NCBI GenBank assembly: GCA_033763775.1
Contig: JANRJW010000014.1
Coordinates: 1-64,000 of the forward strand
Length of the DNA: 64,000 bases
Source of the DNA: JAJTHB01 sp033763775
Lineage (GTDB): Bacteria > Pseudomonadota > Alphaproteobacteria > Rickettsiales > SXRF01
Reading direction: 5' to 3'
Made by a program: the position numbers and the translations under genes
Notes under the pieces: generated by a model
What the model was told of the DNA's origin: nothing
Seen by the model: the letters and a program-made list of their open reading frames with translations, nothing else
Database searches by the model: none
Shown: piece by piece, positions 1-7,681 of the stretch
Layout of the letters: each line of letters starts with the position of its first letter
Position numbering within the stretch: position 1 is the first letter of the stretch

Positions 1-1436
1 ATCGCAATCTTGATGTGGCCGAAGTCTTTTGTGAGGAGGGTATTTCAGGAAGCCTGATTGACCGGCCCGCAATGAAAAAAATGCTGGCTTTCATTCGCCA
101 GCACAAGAAAGAAAAGGTTGTCGTGCTGATCGATGATATCAGCCGGTTGGCCCGTGACCTTCGGGCGCATATTGAATTACGCATGGCGATTCAGGAGGCG
201 GGCGGGATTCTGCAATCGCCTTCGATTGAGTTCGGGCAAGACTCGGATAGCCAGCTGGTGGAAAACATGCTTGCCAGCGTGTCGCAACATCACCGGCAAA
301 AGAATGCCGAACAAGTGAAGAATCGCATGCGGGCGCGTATGCTTAACGGTTACTGGGTTTTGTGTGCTCCACGGGGCTACAAAGTGGAAAAGCGCGGGGA
401 GCATGGCAAAATGCTCGTGCCGGATGAACCGTTGGCTTCGATAATCAAGGAAGGGCTGGAAGGCTTTGCTCATGATCGCTTTGGCAGCCCTGTGGAAGTG
501 CAGCGGTTTTTCGAGTCGCAACCATGCTTTCCGAAAGACAAGACTGGACACGTTCATATCCAGCGCGTGCTGGATATTCTTAATCGTCAACTTTACTCGG
601 GCTATTATGAATATCCGGAATGGGATGTGAAACTCACCAAGGGAAAACACAAAGCTCTGATAAGTTACGATACCTTTCAGACTATTCAGGAAAAATTGAA
701 TCAGCGTGCCAAAGTTCCGGCGAGAAAAGACATTAACATGGATTTCCCACTAAGGGGATTCGTGGTTTGCGATTGTTGCGGCATGCCTATGACTTCTTGC
801 TGGTCGCATGGCAGGAGCGGCAAGTATCCTTACTATCTATGCCGGAACAAAACTTGCGAGGAATACGGCAAGTCTGTCAAAAAGGATTATCTGGAAACAC
901 AATTCGAGCAGATGCTTAAAGACCTTACCCCAAAACCCGGCACTGTCCGTACGATGGAGCGGATAATCGAAGGGCTGCAGGATAAGAAGGCTATTGAGTA
1001 CAAAGAATATCTCAGTGATCTGGAAACCCAGCTTTCACTCACTGATCGTAAAATCGAGCAGTTTTTGGATAGGATTGTGGCGGCAACCAGTGAAACGCTC
1101 ATCGCTTCCTATGAACGGCAGGTGAAGCAGATGGAAGAACAGCGTATCGTGATTAACGAGAAAATTAAGAAATGCGGCACGTTTGATACCGGTATGCAAG
1201 AATCTGTTAGAACCGCTTTTCGTTTTTTGGAAAATCCGCACAAATACTGGGCTTCGGCGGGGTTGGAAGGCAAAAGATTGGTGTTAAAAGCGACCTTTGC
1301 ACGTCCTTTGGGGTACCACCGCCAAAGGGGATTTAGAACCGCCGCTCTGTCGCTCCCATTCTCGGTTTTAAGGGAGTTTTCAGAGGGTGATTCCGAAGTG
1401 GTGCTCTCGACCGGAATCGAACCGGTACGACCGTGA
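1..1436 (+). CDS. Large serine recombinase, 5' truncated by window edge
   Basis: DNA strand-exchange enzyme of the large serine recombinase family (resolvase domain, recombinase domain, zinc ribbon, coiled coil). The frame is open to the left edge, so the N-terminus with the catalytic serine lies outside. What remains starts in the resolvase domain (VFCEEGISGS, then LIDDISRLARDL, the usual D..SR..R pattern). The recombinase domain follows. A zinc ribbon is encoded near 765-870 (CDCCGMPM ... CRNKTC), then a coiled-coil region and the GFRTAALSLPF motif near the C-terminus. The last dozen codons lie antisense to the 3' half of tRNA-Leu, so the gene abuts and enters a tRNA as an integrase does at its attachment site. 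The family call is firm; the role in a still-mobile element is inferred. Confidence 0.9.
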   Translation, partial: RNLDVAEVFCEEGISGSLIDRPAMKKMLAFIRQHKKEKVVVLIDDISRLARDLRAHIELRMAIQEAGGILQSPSIEFGQDSDSQLVENMLASVSQHHRQKNAEQVKNRMRARMLNGYWVLCAPRGYKVEKRGEHGKMLVPDEPLASIIKEGLEGFAHDRFGSPVEVQRFFESQPCFPKDKTGHVHIQRVLDILNRQLYSGYYEYPEWDVKLTKGKHKALISYDTFQTIQEKLNQRAKVPARKDINMDFPLRGFVVCDCCGMPMTSCWSHGRSGKYPYYLCRNKTCEEYGKSVKKDYLETQFEQMLKDLTPKPGTVRTMERIIEGLQDKKAIEYKEYLSDLETQLSLTDRKIEQFLDRIVAATSETLIASYERQVKQMEEQRIVINEKIKKCGTFDTGMQESVRTAFRFLENPHKYWASAGLEGKRLVLKATFARPLGYHRQRGFRTAALSLPFSVLREFSEGDSEVVLSTGIEPVRP

Positions 1437-1485
1437 AGTCGAGGGATTTTAAGTCCCTTGCGTCTACCAATTCCGCCACGAGAGC
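1399..1485 (-). tRNA. tRNA-Leu(UAA)
   Basis: On the minus strand the sequence folds as a class II tRNA. The acceptor stem pairs GCTCTCG (1479-1485) with CGAGAGC (1403-1409). The anticodon stem is AGGGA/TCCCT with loop CTTAAAA, giving anticodon TAA (leucine). There is a long variable arm and a TTCGATT T-loop. Discriminator A is followed by an encoded CCA at 1399-1401. The 3' half overlaps the end of the recombinase gene on the opposite strand. Confidence 0.95.
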
Positions 1486-1495
1486 TTATTATGGG

Positions 1496-1530
1496 TGGTA
1501 GCTGATTAGTGGTTAGTGGTTGGTGGATGG
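1496..1530. repeat. Degenerate TTAGTGG-type tandem units (single arm)
   Basis: Three to four near-identical short units (ATTAGTGG, TTAGTGG, TTGGTGG) lie between the tRNA and the end of the CinA-like gene. They resemble one arm of the hairpin repeats described elsewhere in this window, but I see no matching inverted arm here. Confidence 0.4.
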
Positions 1531-1542
1531 GCTGTCAACCTG

Positions 1543-2280
1543 CTATTCGCCCTCTTCGACGCTGGCGCCAAATCCCTCCAGCATGGCGCGGATCTCGCTG
1601 GCGCAGGCGCTAAGCCGCTCCATATTGGTGGCGCGCGCCACCAAGCTGGTGCCGAGGCGCCCCTGCTTCATAAACGGGTAGCTGCCGATTTCGACATCAG
1701 GATAGTTATTCTGAATCGCGGTAAGGGCGGCAGCGATCGTGCCTTCCGTGATATTCGCAGACAAGGTTTTGGAGCGCGTAGGCAGGCCGCCTTTCAAGGC
1801 CGGGATCACCTGATCCAGCATCGCGCGCATGATGCTCGGCACCCCCGCCATGACATAGACATTGCCGATGATAAATCCGGGCGCAGCGGAGACGGGGTTA
1901 TCAATCAGCCGCGCGCCATCGGGCATATCGGCCATTTTCATGCGGGCGGCGTTCACCTGATCGGGCGTGTAGTGGGCAAGCAGGCGGCGCTCTGCCTCAG
2001 GATGCCGCACCACCGGCACGCCAAAAGCCTTCGCAATGGCGGCGGTGGTGATGTCGTCGTGGGTGGGGCCGATGCCGCCGGTGGTAAACACATAATCAAA
2101 GCGCGGGCGCATGGCGTTAACCGCCTCGATAATCGCCGCTTCAAGGTCAGGAATCACGCGCACTTCCATGAGCTTAACCCCGGCTTCGTTAAGGGTGAGC
2201 GCCAGATGGGCAAGGTTTTTATCCTGCGTGCGGCCGGAGAGGATTTCATTGCCGATGATGATAAGCGCAGCGCTGGACAT
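1543..2280 (-). CDS. CinA-like molybdopterin-binding domain protein
   Basis: 245 residues, equal to the N-terminal MoCF-biosynthesis (MoaB/MogA-like) domain of CinA without the C-terminal amidohydrolase domain. Visible family signatures are IIGNEILSGRTQDKN at the N-terminus and VFTTGGIGPTHDDITT in the middle, the loop that holds the nucleotide or molybdopterin in this fold. Single-domain members in proteobacteria have been linked to FAD or ADP-ribose pyrophosphatase-type activity. The substrate cannot be told from sequence. It is divergent from map, with a hairpin repeat between the two starts. Confidence 0.88.
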   Translation of the reverse strand: MSSAALIIIGNEILSGRTQDKNLAHLALTLNEAGVKLMEVRVIPDLEAAIIEAVNAMRPRFDYVFTTGGIGPTHDDITTAAIAKAFGVPVVRHPEAERRLLAHYTPDQVNAARMKMADMPDGARLIDNPVSAAPGFIIGNVYVMAGVPSIMRAMLDQVIPALKGGLPTRSKTLSANITEGTIAAALTAIQNNYPDVEIGSYPFMKQGRLGTSLVARATNMERLSACASEIRAMLEGFGASVEEGE

Positions 2281-2284
2281 AGTA

Positions 2285-2391
2285 TGGTGCTAGGTTCTAG
2301 GTGCTAGGTTCTAATGATTCGAGATTGATTTAATGAATATAACGAATATGTTCCTTTTATACTAGCCCCTAGAACCAAGCCCCTAGCCTCT
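2285..2391. repeat. Imperfect hairpin of degenerate CTAGGTT units
   Basis: The left arm (2285-2313) has tandem units of GTGCTAGGTTCTAG type. The right arm (2361-2391) carries the inverse, CTAGCCCCTAGAACC type, so the arms form a long imperfect stem around an AT-rich loop of about 45 bases. It fills the space between two divergent genes, and its right arm lies directly before the map start. The architecture matches copies near 12.95, 23.8, 24.6, 47.4 and 49.9 kb although the unit sequence differs. Confidence 0.6.
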
Positions 2392-2394
2392 GCC

Positions 2395-3189
2395 ATGGAC
2401 GACCAACGCCCGATTATCATCCACAAACCGGAAGATTTTGAAGCCATGCGCAAGGCCGGAAGGCTGGCGGCCGAAGTGCTCGATATGATCGGCGAGCATG
2501 TGAAGCCCGGGGTGACGACAGGCGAGCTGAATGATCTCTGCCACGCGATGATTACGCAGGCGGGCGCGATACCGGCGCCGCTGGGCTATCGCGGCTTTCC
2601 GAAATCAATCTGCACCTCGGTGAACCATGTGGTGTGCCATGGCATTCCCGGCGATTTGCGCCTGAAAAATGGCGATATTGTGAATATCGATGTGACGGTG
2701 ATTGTGGATGGCTGGCACGGCGACACCTCGCGCATGTACTTTAGCGGCGAGCCGCCCATTAAAGCAAAGCGCCTGACGCAGGTCACCTATGAGGCGATGA
2801 TGCTTGGCATCCAGCAGGTAAAGCCGGGCAAAACGGTGGGGGATATTGGCCACGCCATTCAAACTTATGCAGAAAAATATGGCTATGGCGTGGTGCGTGA
2901 TTATTGCGGCCATGGCATCGGCAAAACATTCCACACCGCACCGAACATTGTGCATGTGGGCGAACCAGGTGATGGCGATGTGCTGCAGGAAGGCATGTTT
3001 TTTACCGTCGAGCCGATGATCAACGCCGGCGGCTGGCAGACGATATTAAACCGCCATGATGGCTGGACAGTCACCACCCGCGACAAATCACTTTCCGCGC
3101 AGTTTGAGCACACGGTTGGTGTGACAAAAACTGGCTTTGAAATTTTCACTGCCTCACCCAAAGGTTTGCATCATCCAGCCCATGTCTGA
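2395..3189 (+). CDS. map: Type I methionine aminopeptidase
   Basis: Cytosolic metalloprotease that removes the initiator methionine from nascent proteins. At 264 residues it has the usual length of the short bacterial form. Metal ligands and motifs of the pita-bread fold are visible: VNHVVCHGIP, NIDVTVIVDGWHGDTSRMY (two aspartates), RDYCGHGIGKTFH (histidine), FFTVEPMI (glutamate) and FEHTVGVT (glutamate). Its stop lies inside the start of radC (shared ATGTCTGA), so the two are probably co-translated. Confidence 0.97.
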   Translation: MDDQRPIIIHKPEDFEAMRKAGRLAAEVLDMIGEHVKPGVTTGELNDLCHAMITQAGAIPAPLGYRGFPKSICTSVNHVVCHGIPGDLRLKNGDIVNIDVTVIVDGWHGDTSRMYFSGEPPIKAKRLTQVTYEAMMLGIQQVKPGKTVGDIGHAIQTYAEKYGYGVVRDYCGHGIGKTFHTAPNIVHVGEPGDGDVLQEGMFFTVEPMINAGGWQTILNRHDGWTVTTRDKSLSAQFEHTVGVTKTGFEIFTASPKGLHHPAHV

Positions 3190-3877
3190 ATCCGGAGCCA
3201 GCGAAAAACCCCACCATCTCGGCCACCGCAAGCGACTTCGCGAGCGCTTTTTAAAACAGGGTGCAGACGCGCTGGGAGACTATGAGCTGCTCGAGATGAT
3301 TTTATTCCCCGCCAAGCCGATGGGCGATGTTAAACCGCTCGCGAAGGCACTGATTAAAAAATTCGGCAGCTTCGGGCGGGTACTGCATGCCGAAATCACC
3401 GAGCTGATGAAAGTAGATGGCGTGGGCGAAGCAGCTGTCACCGCCATTAAAGTAGCCAAAGCCGCCTCCGAACTTCTACTGCGTGAAGAAGTGGGTGATC
3501 GCAGCATCATCAGCAGCTGGACACATCTGCTCGATTATAGCCGCCTGCGCCTTGGCCATCTTGCCCATGAAGAATTCCATGTGCTTTTTCTTAATAGCAA
3601 GTTGCAGCTGATTGCCGATGAATGCCAGCAGAAAGGCACCATCGACCACACCCCCGTTTACCCGCGCGAGGTCGTGAAGCGCGCGCTGGAGCTTGGCGCC
3701 AGCAGCCTTATTCTGATGCACAACCACCCCAGCGGCGATGTGAATCCAAGCAAGGCCGATGTCGATATCACCCATCAGATTATTGATGCTGCAAGGCCGC
3801 TCGGTATTGCCGTGCATGACCACCTGATTATTGGCGCCAAAAAACACTTCTCGTTTAAAAGCAAGGGGCTGATATGA
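3182..3877 (+). CDS. radC: RadC family JAB/MPN protein
   Basis: 231 residues from the ATG that overlaps the map stop; a longer frame upstream is only the map overlap. The N-terminal helix-hairpin-helix part (RERFLKQGADALGDYELLEMIL, then VDGVGEAAVTAIK) leads into the JAB1/MPN domain. The zinc motif is complete: a conserved E in HEEFHVLFLN, then ILMHNHPSGDVNPSKADVDIT (H-x-H, S, D). Despite the name, a role in DNA repair is not established for this family. It shares an ATGA overlap with the ELM1-like gene, forming map-radC-ELM1. Confidence 0.95.
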   Translation: MSESGASEKPHHLGHRKRLRERFLKQGADALGDYELLEMILFPAKPMGDVKPLAKALIKKFGSFGRVLHAEITELMKVDGVGEAAVTAIKVAKAASELLLREEVGDRSIISSWTHLLDYSRLRLGHLAHEEFHVLFLNSKLQLIADECQQKGTIDHTPVYPREVVKRALELGASSLILMHNHPSGDVNPSKADVDITHQIIDAARPLGIAVHDHLIIGAKKHFSFKSKGLI

Positions 3878-4929
3878 GAAGGTGCTGGCTGCTGACCGAT
3901 GGCAGCGCCGGCATGCTGGCACAGGCGCGCGCCCTGGCCGAGGCGCTTGGGTTGTCTTATGAGGCAAAAAAAATCACGCTCAGCCGCTGGTTTTCCTGGC
4001 AGCCCAATGCCTTCTACGCGATCGGTTTTAAGCACCTGATTTTAGACTATGCGCTCGATAAAAAAAACAGCGATAGCCTCGAGCTGCCATGGCCAGAGAT
4101 CGTCATCAGCTGCGGGCGACGCGCAGCGCTGATCGCCATGGGCATGCGCTGGGCGACAATGCAGCCGCACAATAACGAGCAAGCGAAAGACGACAAACAA
4201 GAAGCTTTTTCGTCATCCGTCATCCGTCATCCGTCGACCTTCTTCATCCACATTCAGGATCCACAGTGCAGGCCTGAGAACTTTGACCTCGTGATTGCGA
4301 TGGAGCACGACAAACTGCAAGGTGCGAATGTCATCAGCGTCCAGCGTGCGCTGCATAGTATCACACCTGAAAAGCTGGCGGCTGCGCGCGAGCAATTGAA
4401 TGGCCGTTTCAGCACGTATACGCCGCCCAAAGTCGCGGTATTGCTCGGCGGCTCCACCAACAAATACCGCCTGAAGCCACAAGCAATGAAACAGATCATT
4501 TCGAAGTTGGAACAACTCCTTGCTAGAACCAGCTGTTCGCTGCTCATCACCCCTTCGCGCCGCACGGGGGAGGATAATGTCGCATTGCTCGAAAGCCGCT
4601 TTCGTGGCCATCCGCGTGTCTATCTGTATGATGGCAAGGAAGAAAACCCCTATCTCAGCCTGCTGGCACACGCGGACTATATCATCACCACCAACGACTC
4701 AGTGAATATGATGAGCGAAGCACTGGCCACAAAAAAACCGCTCTATATCCTGCCGCTGCCCGGCCACCGCGCAACTAAACCGGCGCGGTTTGCTGAGAGG
4801 TTGATACAGGAGGGCGCGGCTCGCCTGCTTGGCGATTCGCTGCAACCATGGAGCTACGAAATAAAAGATGAGATGAAAGAACTGGCGGTGGCGATCAAGC
4901 TGATGCTTCCGTCATTGCGCGTGGTCTAG
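3874..4929 (+). CDS. ELM1-like (mitochondrial fission ELM1 family) protein
   Basis: 351 residues of the ELM1/DUF1022 family, widespread in alphaproteobacteria and related to a plant mitochondrial division factor; the fold resembles GT-B glycosyltransferases. Typical stretches are LTDGSAGMLAQARALAEALGL at the N-terminus, EIVISCGRRAALIAMG, VAVLLGGSTNKYRL, and ITTNDSVNMMSEALATKKPLYILPLPG near the C-terminus, a sugar-nucleotide-type loop. The biochemical role in bacteria is unknown. Residues about 105-125 are encoded partly by a GTCATCC tandem repeat and look like a repeat-derived insertion. It converges with the next gene, and both stops are read from one CTAG. Confidence 0.85.
   Translation: MRRCWLLTDGSAGMLAQARALAEALGLSYEAKKITLSRWFSWQPNAFYAIGFKHLILDYALDKKNSDSLELPWPEIVISCGRRAALIAMGMRWATMQPHNNEQAKDDKQEAFSSSVIRHPSTFFIHIQDPQCRPENFDLVIAMEHDKLQGANVISVQRALHSITPEKLAAAREQLNGRFSTYTPPKVAVLLGGSTNKYRLKPQAMKQIISKLEQLLARTSCSLLITPSRRTGEDNVALLESRFRGHPRVYLYDGKEENPYLSLLAHADYIITTNDSVNMMSEALATKKPLYILPLPGHRATKPARFAERLIQEGAARLLGDSLQPWSYEIKDEMKELAVAIKLMLPSLRVV
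4212..4236. repeat. GTCATCC tandem repeat inside the ELM1-like gene
   Basis: Three copies of CGTCATC separated by one base or less lie in frame inside the ELM1-like coding region and give SSVIRHPS in the protein. The same string (CGTCATCCGTCATCCG) recurs between hdaA and glnD near 59754-59766, and GTCATCC also opens the palindromes at 5963 and 10824. This suggests a mobile repeat fragment rather than native coding sequence. Confidence 0.55.
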
Positions 4930-5957
4930 GTCAAATGCTTGCCGCTGGCGCGTAAGTTTCGGTCATAAATCGGGTGGAAATTCCCGTGATAAAATTCCGG
5001 TTTTTCATCTAGCGGCGGCTGCGCCGCACCGATAACCTGCTGAAGTTCAGCTTCGCGCCCGCGGAAGCATTCCTGCCATTTCTGCAGAAAATCCTGATAG
5101 CTCCAGCACTCCCATTTTTCCTGCCACAGGGCGCGGTCTGCCTTGCGTAGCGCCGCATCTTCCGAGGTGTAATAGGTGATGCCGATCACCCGCGCGGCTG
5201 AGTCCAGCACCCGCCATAAGTCAGCGCGGTTTTCCGGCAGGCGGTCGTCCCAGAATTCACTCCTCAGCGGCGCAATGAGCAGCCCCTGCGCGAACGCGGA
5301 ATGAAGAAATGCAGCCTCACGAATGAGGCGGTTTCGTTTCGCTTCCGGAGTGATTTTTTCACCGCTATAAGCGCGGCTATTCGTTGCCATGTCGAGATGA
5401 TCAAAATGCCCGCCCATGTCGACTTCACTGCCAGACTCATCCACCATCATGCTATCCACCGCAAGGCCTTTATTATGCGCGCTATAGCCGGGTAGCGCGA
5501 GCAGGCCGGCCTCAATATCCTCATCGGTAGCAAACTGGTAAAGTTTAAAGGCGCCTTCCACCGTACGCAGCCCGTCATAGAGTACGGTGCGCCAGCGCTG
5601 CGTCTGGTAGAGATGGATCGCCGCCCCCACCACGATATCAGCGAGCAGATGGTGCAGCCAGAATGTCGCATCCGGCCGGTAGGCAAGACCAAACACATTC
5701 ACGCGCTCATGCCTTGGTGTGGTCTTGTATGTGGCCGCATCAACATTAATCGGCTTTCCTTTAGCATCATAAATCAGCTCATCCTGGGCGTAGGCAAGCA
5801 GCACCGAAATCGGATCGGTACCGTTGCACGCAAGAATACGTTCGTCTTTGCGGTAATCCTTCATTGCCACCAGATCATCCGGCGACACATCGCGCGCGCC
5901 GCGGGTGGCGGAGCTGGAGCGCACCTGCTCGAAATCACTCCATGGGCGTTTAGTCAT
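4926..5957 (-). CDS. VanX-like (M15D) D-Ala-D-Ala dipeptidase family protein
   Basis: 343 residues, longer than VanX (about 200). The C-terminal two thirds match the M15D zinc peptidase family: LYDGLRTVEGAFKLY (conserved arginine region), then PGYSAHNKGLAVDSMMVD (the S-x-H-x(6)-D zinc motif), MGGHFDHLD, and SEFWDDRL where VanX has E-x-W-H. The third zinc ligand, a histidine in VanX, is therefore Asp here. Expected activity would be hydrolysis of D-Ala-D-Ala or a related cell-wall peptide, but the changed ligand makes this uncertain. I see no signal peptide, so it is probably cytoplasmic. Confidence 0.75.
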   Translation of the reverse strand: MTKRPWSDFEQVRSSSATRGARDVSPDDLVAMKDYRKDERILACNGTDPISVLLAYAQDELIYDAKGKPINVDAATYKTTPRHERVNVFGLAYRPDATFWLHHLLADIVVGAAIHLYQTQRWRTVLYDGLRTVEGAFKLYQFATDEDIEAGLLALPGYSAHNKGLAVDSMMVDESGSEVDMGGHFDHLDMATNSRAYSGEKITPEAKRNRLIREAAFLHSAFAQGLLIAPLRSEFWDDRLPENRADLWRVLDSAARVIGITYYTSEDAALRKADRALWQEKWECWSYQDFLQKWQECFRGREAELQQVIGAAQPPLDEKPEFYHGNFHPIYDRNLRASGKHLT

Positions 5958-5962
5958 GATAA

Positions 5963-6030
5963 TGTCATCCTGAGCGGAGCGCAGCGTAGTCGAAGGATCT
6001 TTAGATCCCTCGGCTTCGCTCGGGATGACA
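5963..6030. repeat. GTCATCC/GGATGAC palindromic element
   Basis: The outer arms TGTCATCC and GGATGACA enclose two inner pairs (GAAGGATCT with AGATCCCTC, and CCTGAGC with GCTCGGG). It belongs to the widespread intergenic type that begins GTCATCCTGAGC. It sits between the start of the VanX-like gene and the end of the DUF599 gene. A diverged copy is at 10824-10911. Confidence 0.75.
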
Positions 6031-6041
6031 TCAAAAACGAT

Positions 6042-6737
6042 TTAGCCATTCAAAATCTTCATCGTCTGTGAGCGGAATTCGCGGCGGTTGGTGACATGTA
6101 CCACCCACATGGTCGCGGCGATAAACAGGTAGGGATGAATCACCCAAGCAAGCGCGGCCAGACCAAAATAATAGCCGCGAAGGCCGTTATTAAAATGACG
6201 GGCGGCGTTCATGGTGAGCTTGGCGCCGCGCTGCGCGAGCGCCTCGTGCTCGTCTTTGCGCACACGGTAATCAGGCGCCGCGCCGATGAACATATTCACG
6301 TAGTTATATTGGCGCATCGACCAGGTGAATTTAAAAAACGTATACACAAAAATAATAATCAGCAGGAAGATTTTCATCTGCCACAGCGCGCCATCACTGA
6401 TACGGGCAAAGGGAATCTCCACCAGAATGCCGCTGACACGCTCGCGGTAGCCAAGCATGGAAACCAGCGCGGCGATCACAAAAATCGAGGTACTGGCAAA
6501 AAAAGTGAAGCTGCGCGTTAAATTGCCTACGATAATCGAATCCACCGAGCGGTTTTCGCGACCCATCATCTCGCGCATCCAGTTCAGGCGCATTTTGTTG
6601 GTGGCGGAAAAGAGTGAATCCTCGCGCGCATCCCGCTTCTCGCTGTAATGCGCATAGCCAAACCAGCAGGCAATGAAAAAACCAAATGCCACCCATTCCT
6701 GCCACTGCGAATAATGAAACAACGCTTCCATCGTCAC
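6042..6737 (-). CDS. DUF599 family membrane protein
   Basis: 231 residues with about four hydrophobic segments: EWVAFGFFIACWFGYAHY at the N-terminus, FFASTSIFVIAALVSMLGY, MKIFLLIIIFVYTFFKF, and YYFGLAALAWVIHPYLFIAATMWVV. The stretch RLNWMREMMGRENRSVDS and the loop LTMNAARHFNNGLRGYYFG are typical of DUF599 proteins. Function is unknown for the family; it is an inner-membrane protein by prediction. Its start overlaps the trpC stop by four bases (ATGA), so it is translated behind trpC. Confidence 0.85.
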   Translation of the reverse strand: MTMEALFHYSQWQEWVAFGFFIACWFGYAHYSEKRDAREDSLFSATNKMRLNWMREMMGRENRSVDSIIVGNLTRSFTFFASTSIFVIAALVSMLGYRERVSGILVEIPFARISDGALWQMKIFLLIIIFVYTFFKFTWSMRQYNYVNMFIGAAPDYRVRKDEHEALAQRGAKLTMNAARHFNNGLRGYYFGLAALAWVIHPYLFIAATMWVVHVTNRREFRSQTMKILNG

Positions 6738-7528
6738 CCCTCCAGTAAACTGCGTGTCGCCGCGGCGACATTCTGCTTCCGCATCAGTGATTCACCTACC
6801 AGAAAAACAGAAAAACCGAAAGGCTTCATGCGCACAATATCGCCGTGCGATGCAATCCCGCTTTCACACACGCGAAGGCAGCTCTCCGGCATCTGATGGG
6901 CAAGTGACTCAGACGTAGCAAGATCAACCTGCATGGTCTTGAGACTCCGATTATTGACGCCAATCAGCTGCGAGCGAAGGTGTTTTTTGGCGCGCACCAG
7001 CTCTTCTTCATCATGCACCTCAACCAGCACATCCATCGAGAGCGCATGCGCCGATGCTTCAAGCTCGGCTGCCTGCTCATCCGAAAGCGCCGCCATAATC
7101 AGCAGCACTGAGTCCGCGCCCAGCGCGCGCGATTCGACTATCTGGTAGGCATCAAGCATGAAGTCCTTGCGCAAAACGGGGAGCTGGCAGGCGTTTCTTG
7201 CCGCTGCCAGATATTCGTCACGCCCCTGAAAATAAGGCTCGTCAGTGAGCACGGAAAGGCAAGTTGCGCCCCCAAGCTCATACGCCCTCGCCAGCTCACT
7301 TGGCACAAAATCAGCGCGTATCAGCCCTTTGCTGGGTGATGCTTTTTTGATTTCGGCGATCAGCGCTACGCCGCCACTTGCTACCTTGCTGCGCAGCGCT
7401 TTTTCAAACCCGCGCACAGGTGGCTGTTTCTTTGCCAGCGCCTCGAGGCGTGCCTGCGGCATCAGCGCCTTACGCGCCGCAATATGCTCACGTTTACGTT
7501 CGCAGATTTCTTTTAAGTTCACTGACAT
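6734..7528 (-). CDS. trpC: Indole-3-glycerol-phosphate synthase
   Basis: Converts carboxyphenylamino-deoxyribulose phosphate to indole-3-glycerol phosphate in tryptophan synthesis. About 264 residues, the normal monofunctional length, with TIM-barrel signatures: LIAEIKKASPSKGLI (catalytic lysine and phosphate loop), VLTDEPYFQGRDEYL, VLRKDFMLDAYQI (catalytic lysine), LIGVNNRSLKTMQVD and VCESGIASHGDI (phosphate binding). I start at the ATG giving MSVNLKEIC; a TTG two codons upstream is possible. No other trp genes are in the window, so the pathway is dispersed. Confidence 0.95.
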   Translation of the reverse strand: MSVNLKEICERKREHIAARKALMPQARLEALAKKQPPVRGFEKALRSKVASGGVALIAEIKKASPSKGLIRADFVPSELARAYELGGATCLSVLTDEPYFQGRDEYLAAARNACQLPVLRKDFMLDAYQIVESRALGADSVLLIMAALSDEQAAELEASAHALSMDVLVEVHDEEELVRAKKHLRSQLIGVNNRSLKTMQVDLATSESLAHQMPESCLRVCESGIASHGDIVRMKPFGFSVFLVGESLMRKQNVAAATRSLLEG

Positions 7529-7681
7529 GACCAACCCTTAAACCTAAGTATTTCATAAATCATCAGGATTCTTAAGCGAGCACGAAAAACGCTCAACATG
7601 CATTATTAATAATTATTTACATGTTTGTAAGCTTGTGCCATCTTTGCTGCCTCTTGCGAATAATTCTAAGGACAAATCATC

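Noticed and set aside
1516..2307. 263-codon frame on the plus strand
   Set aside because: Antisense to the CinA-like gene, with biased shadow composition and no motif.
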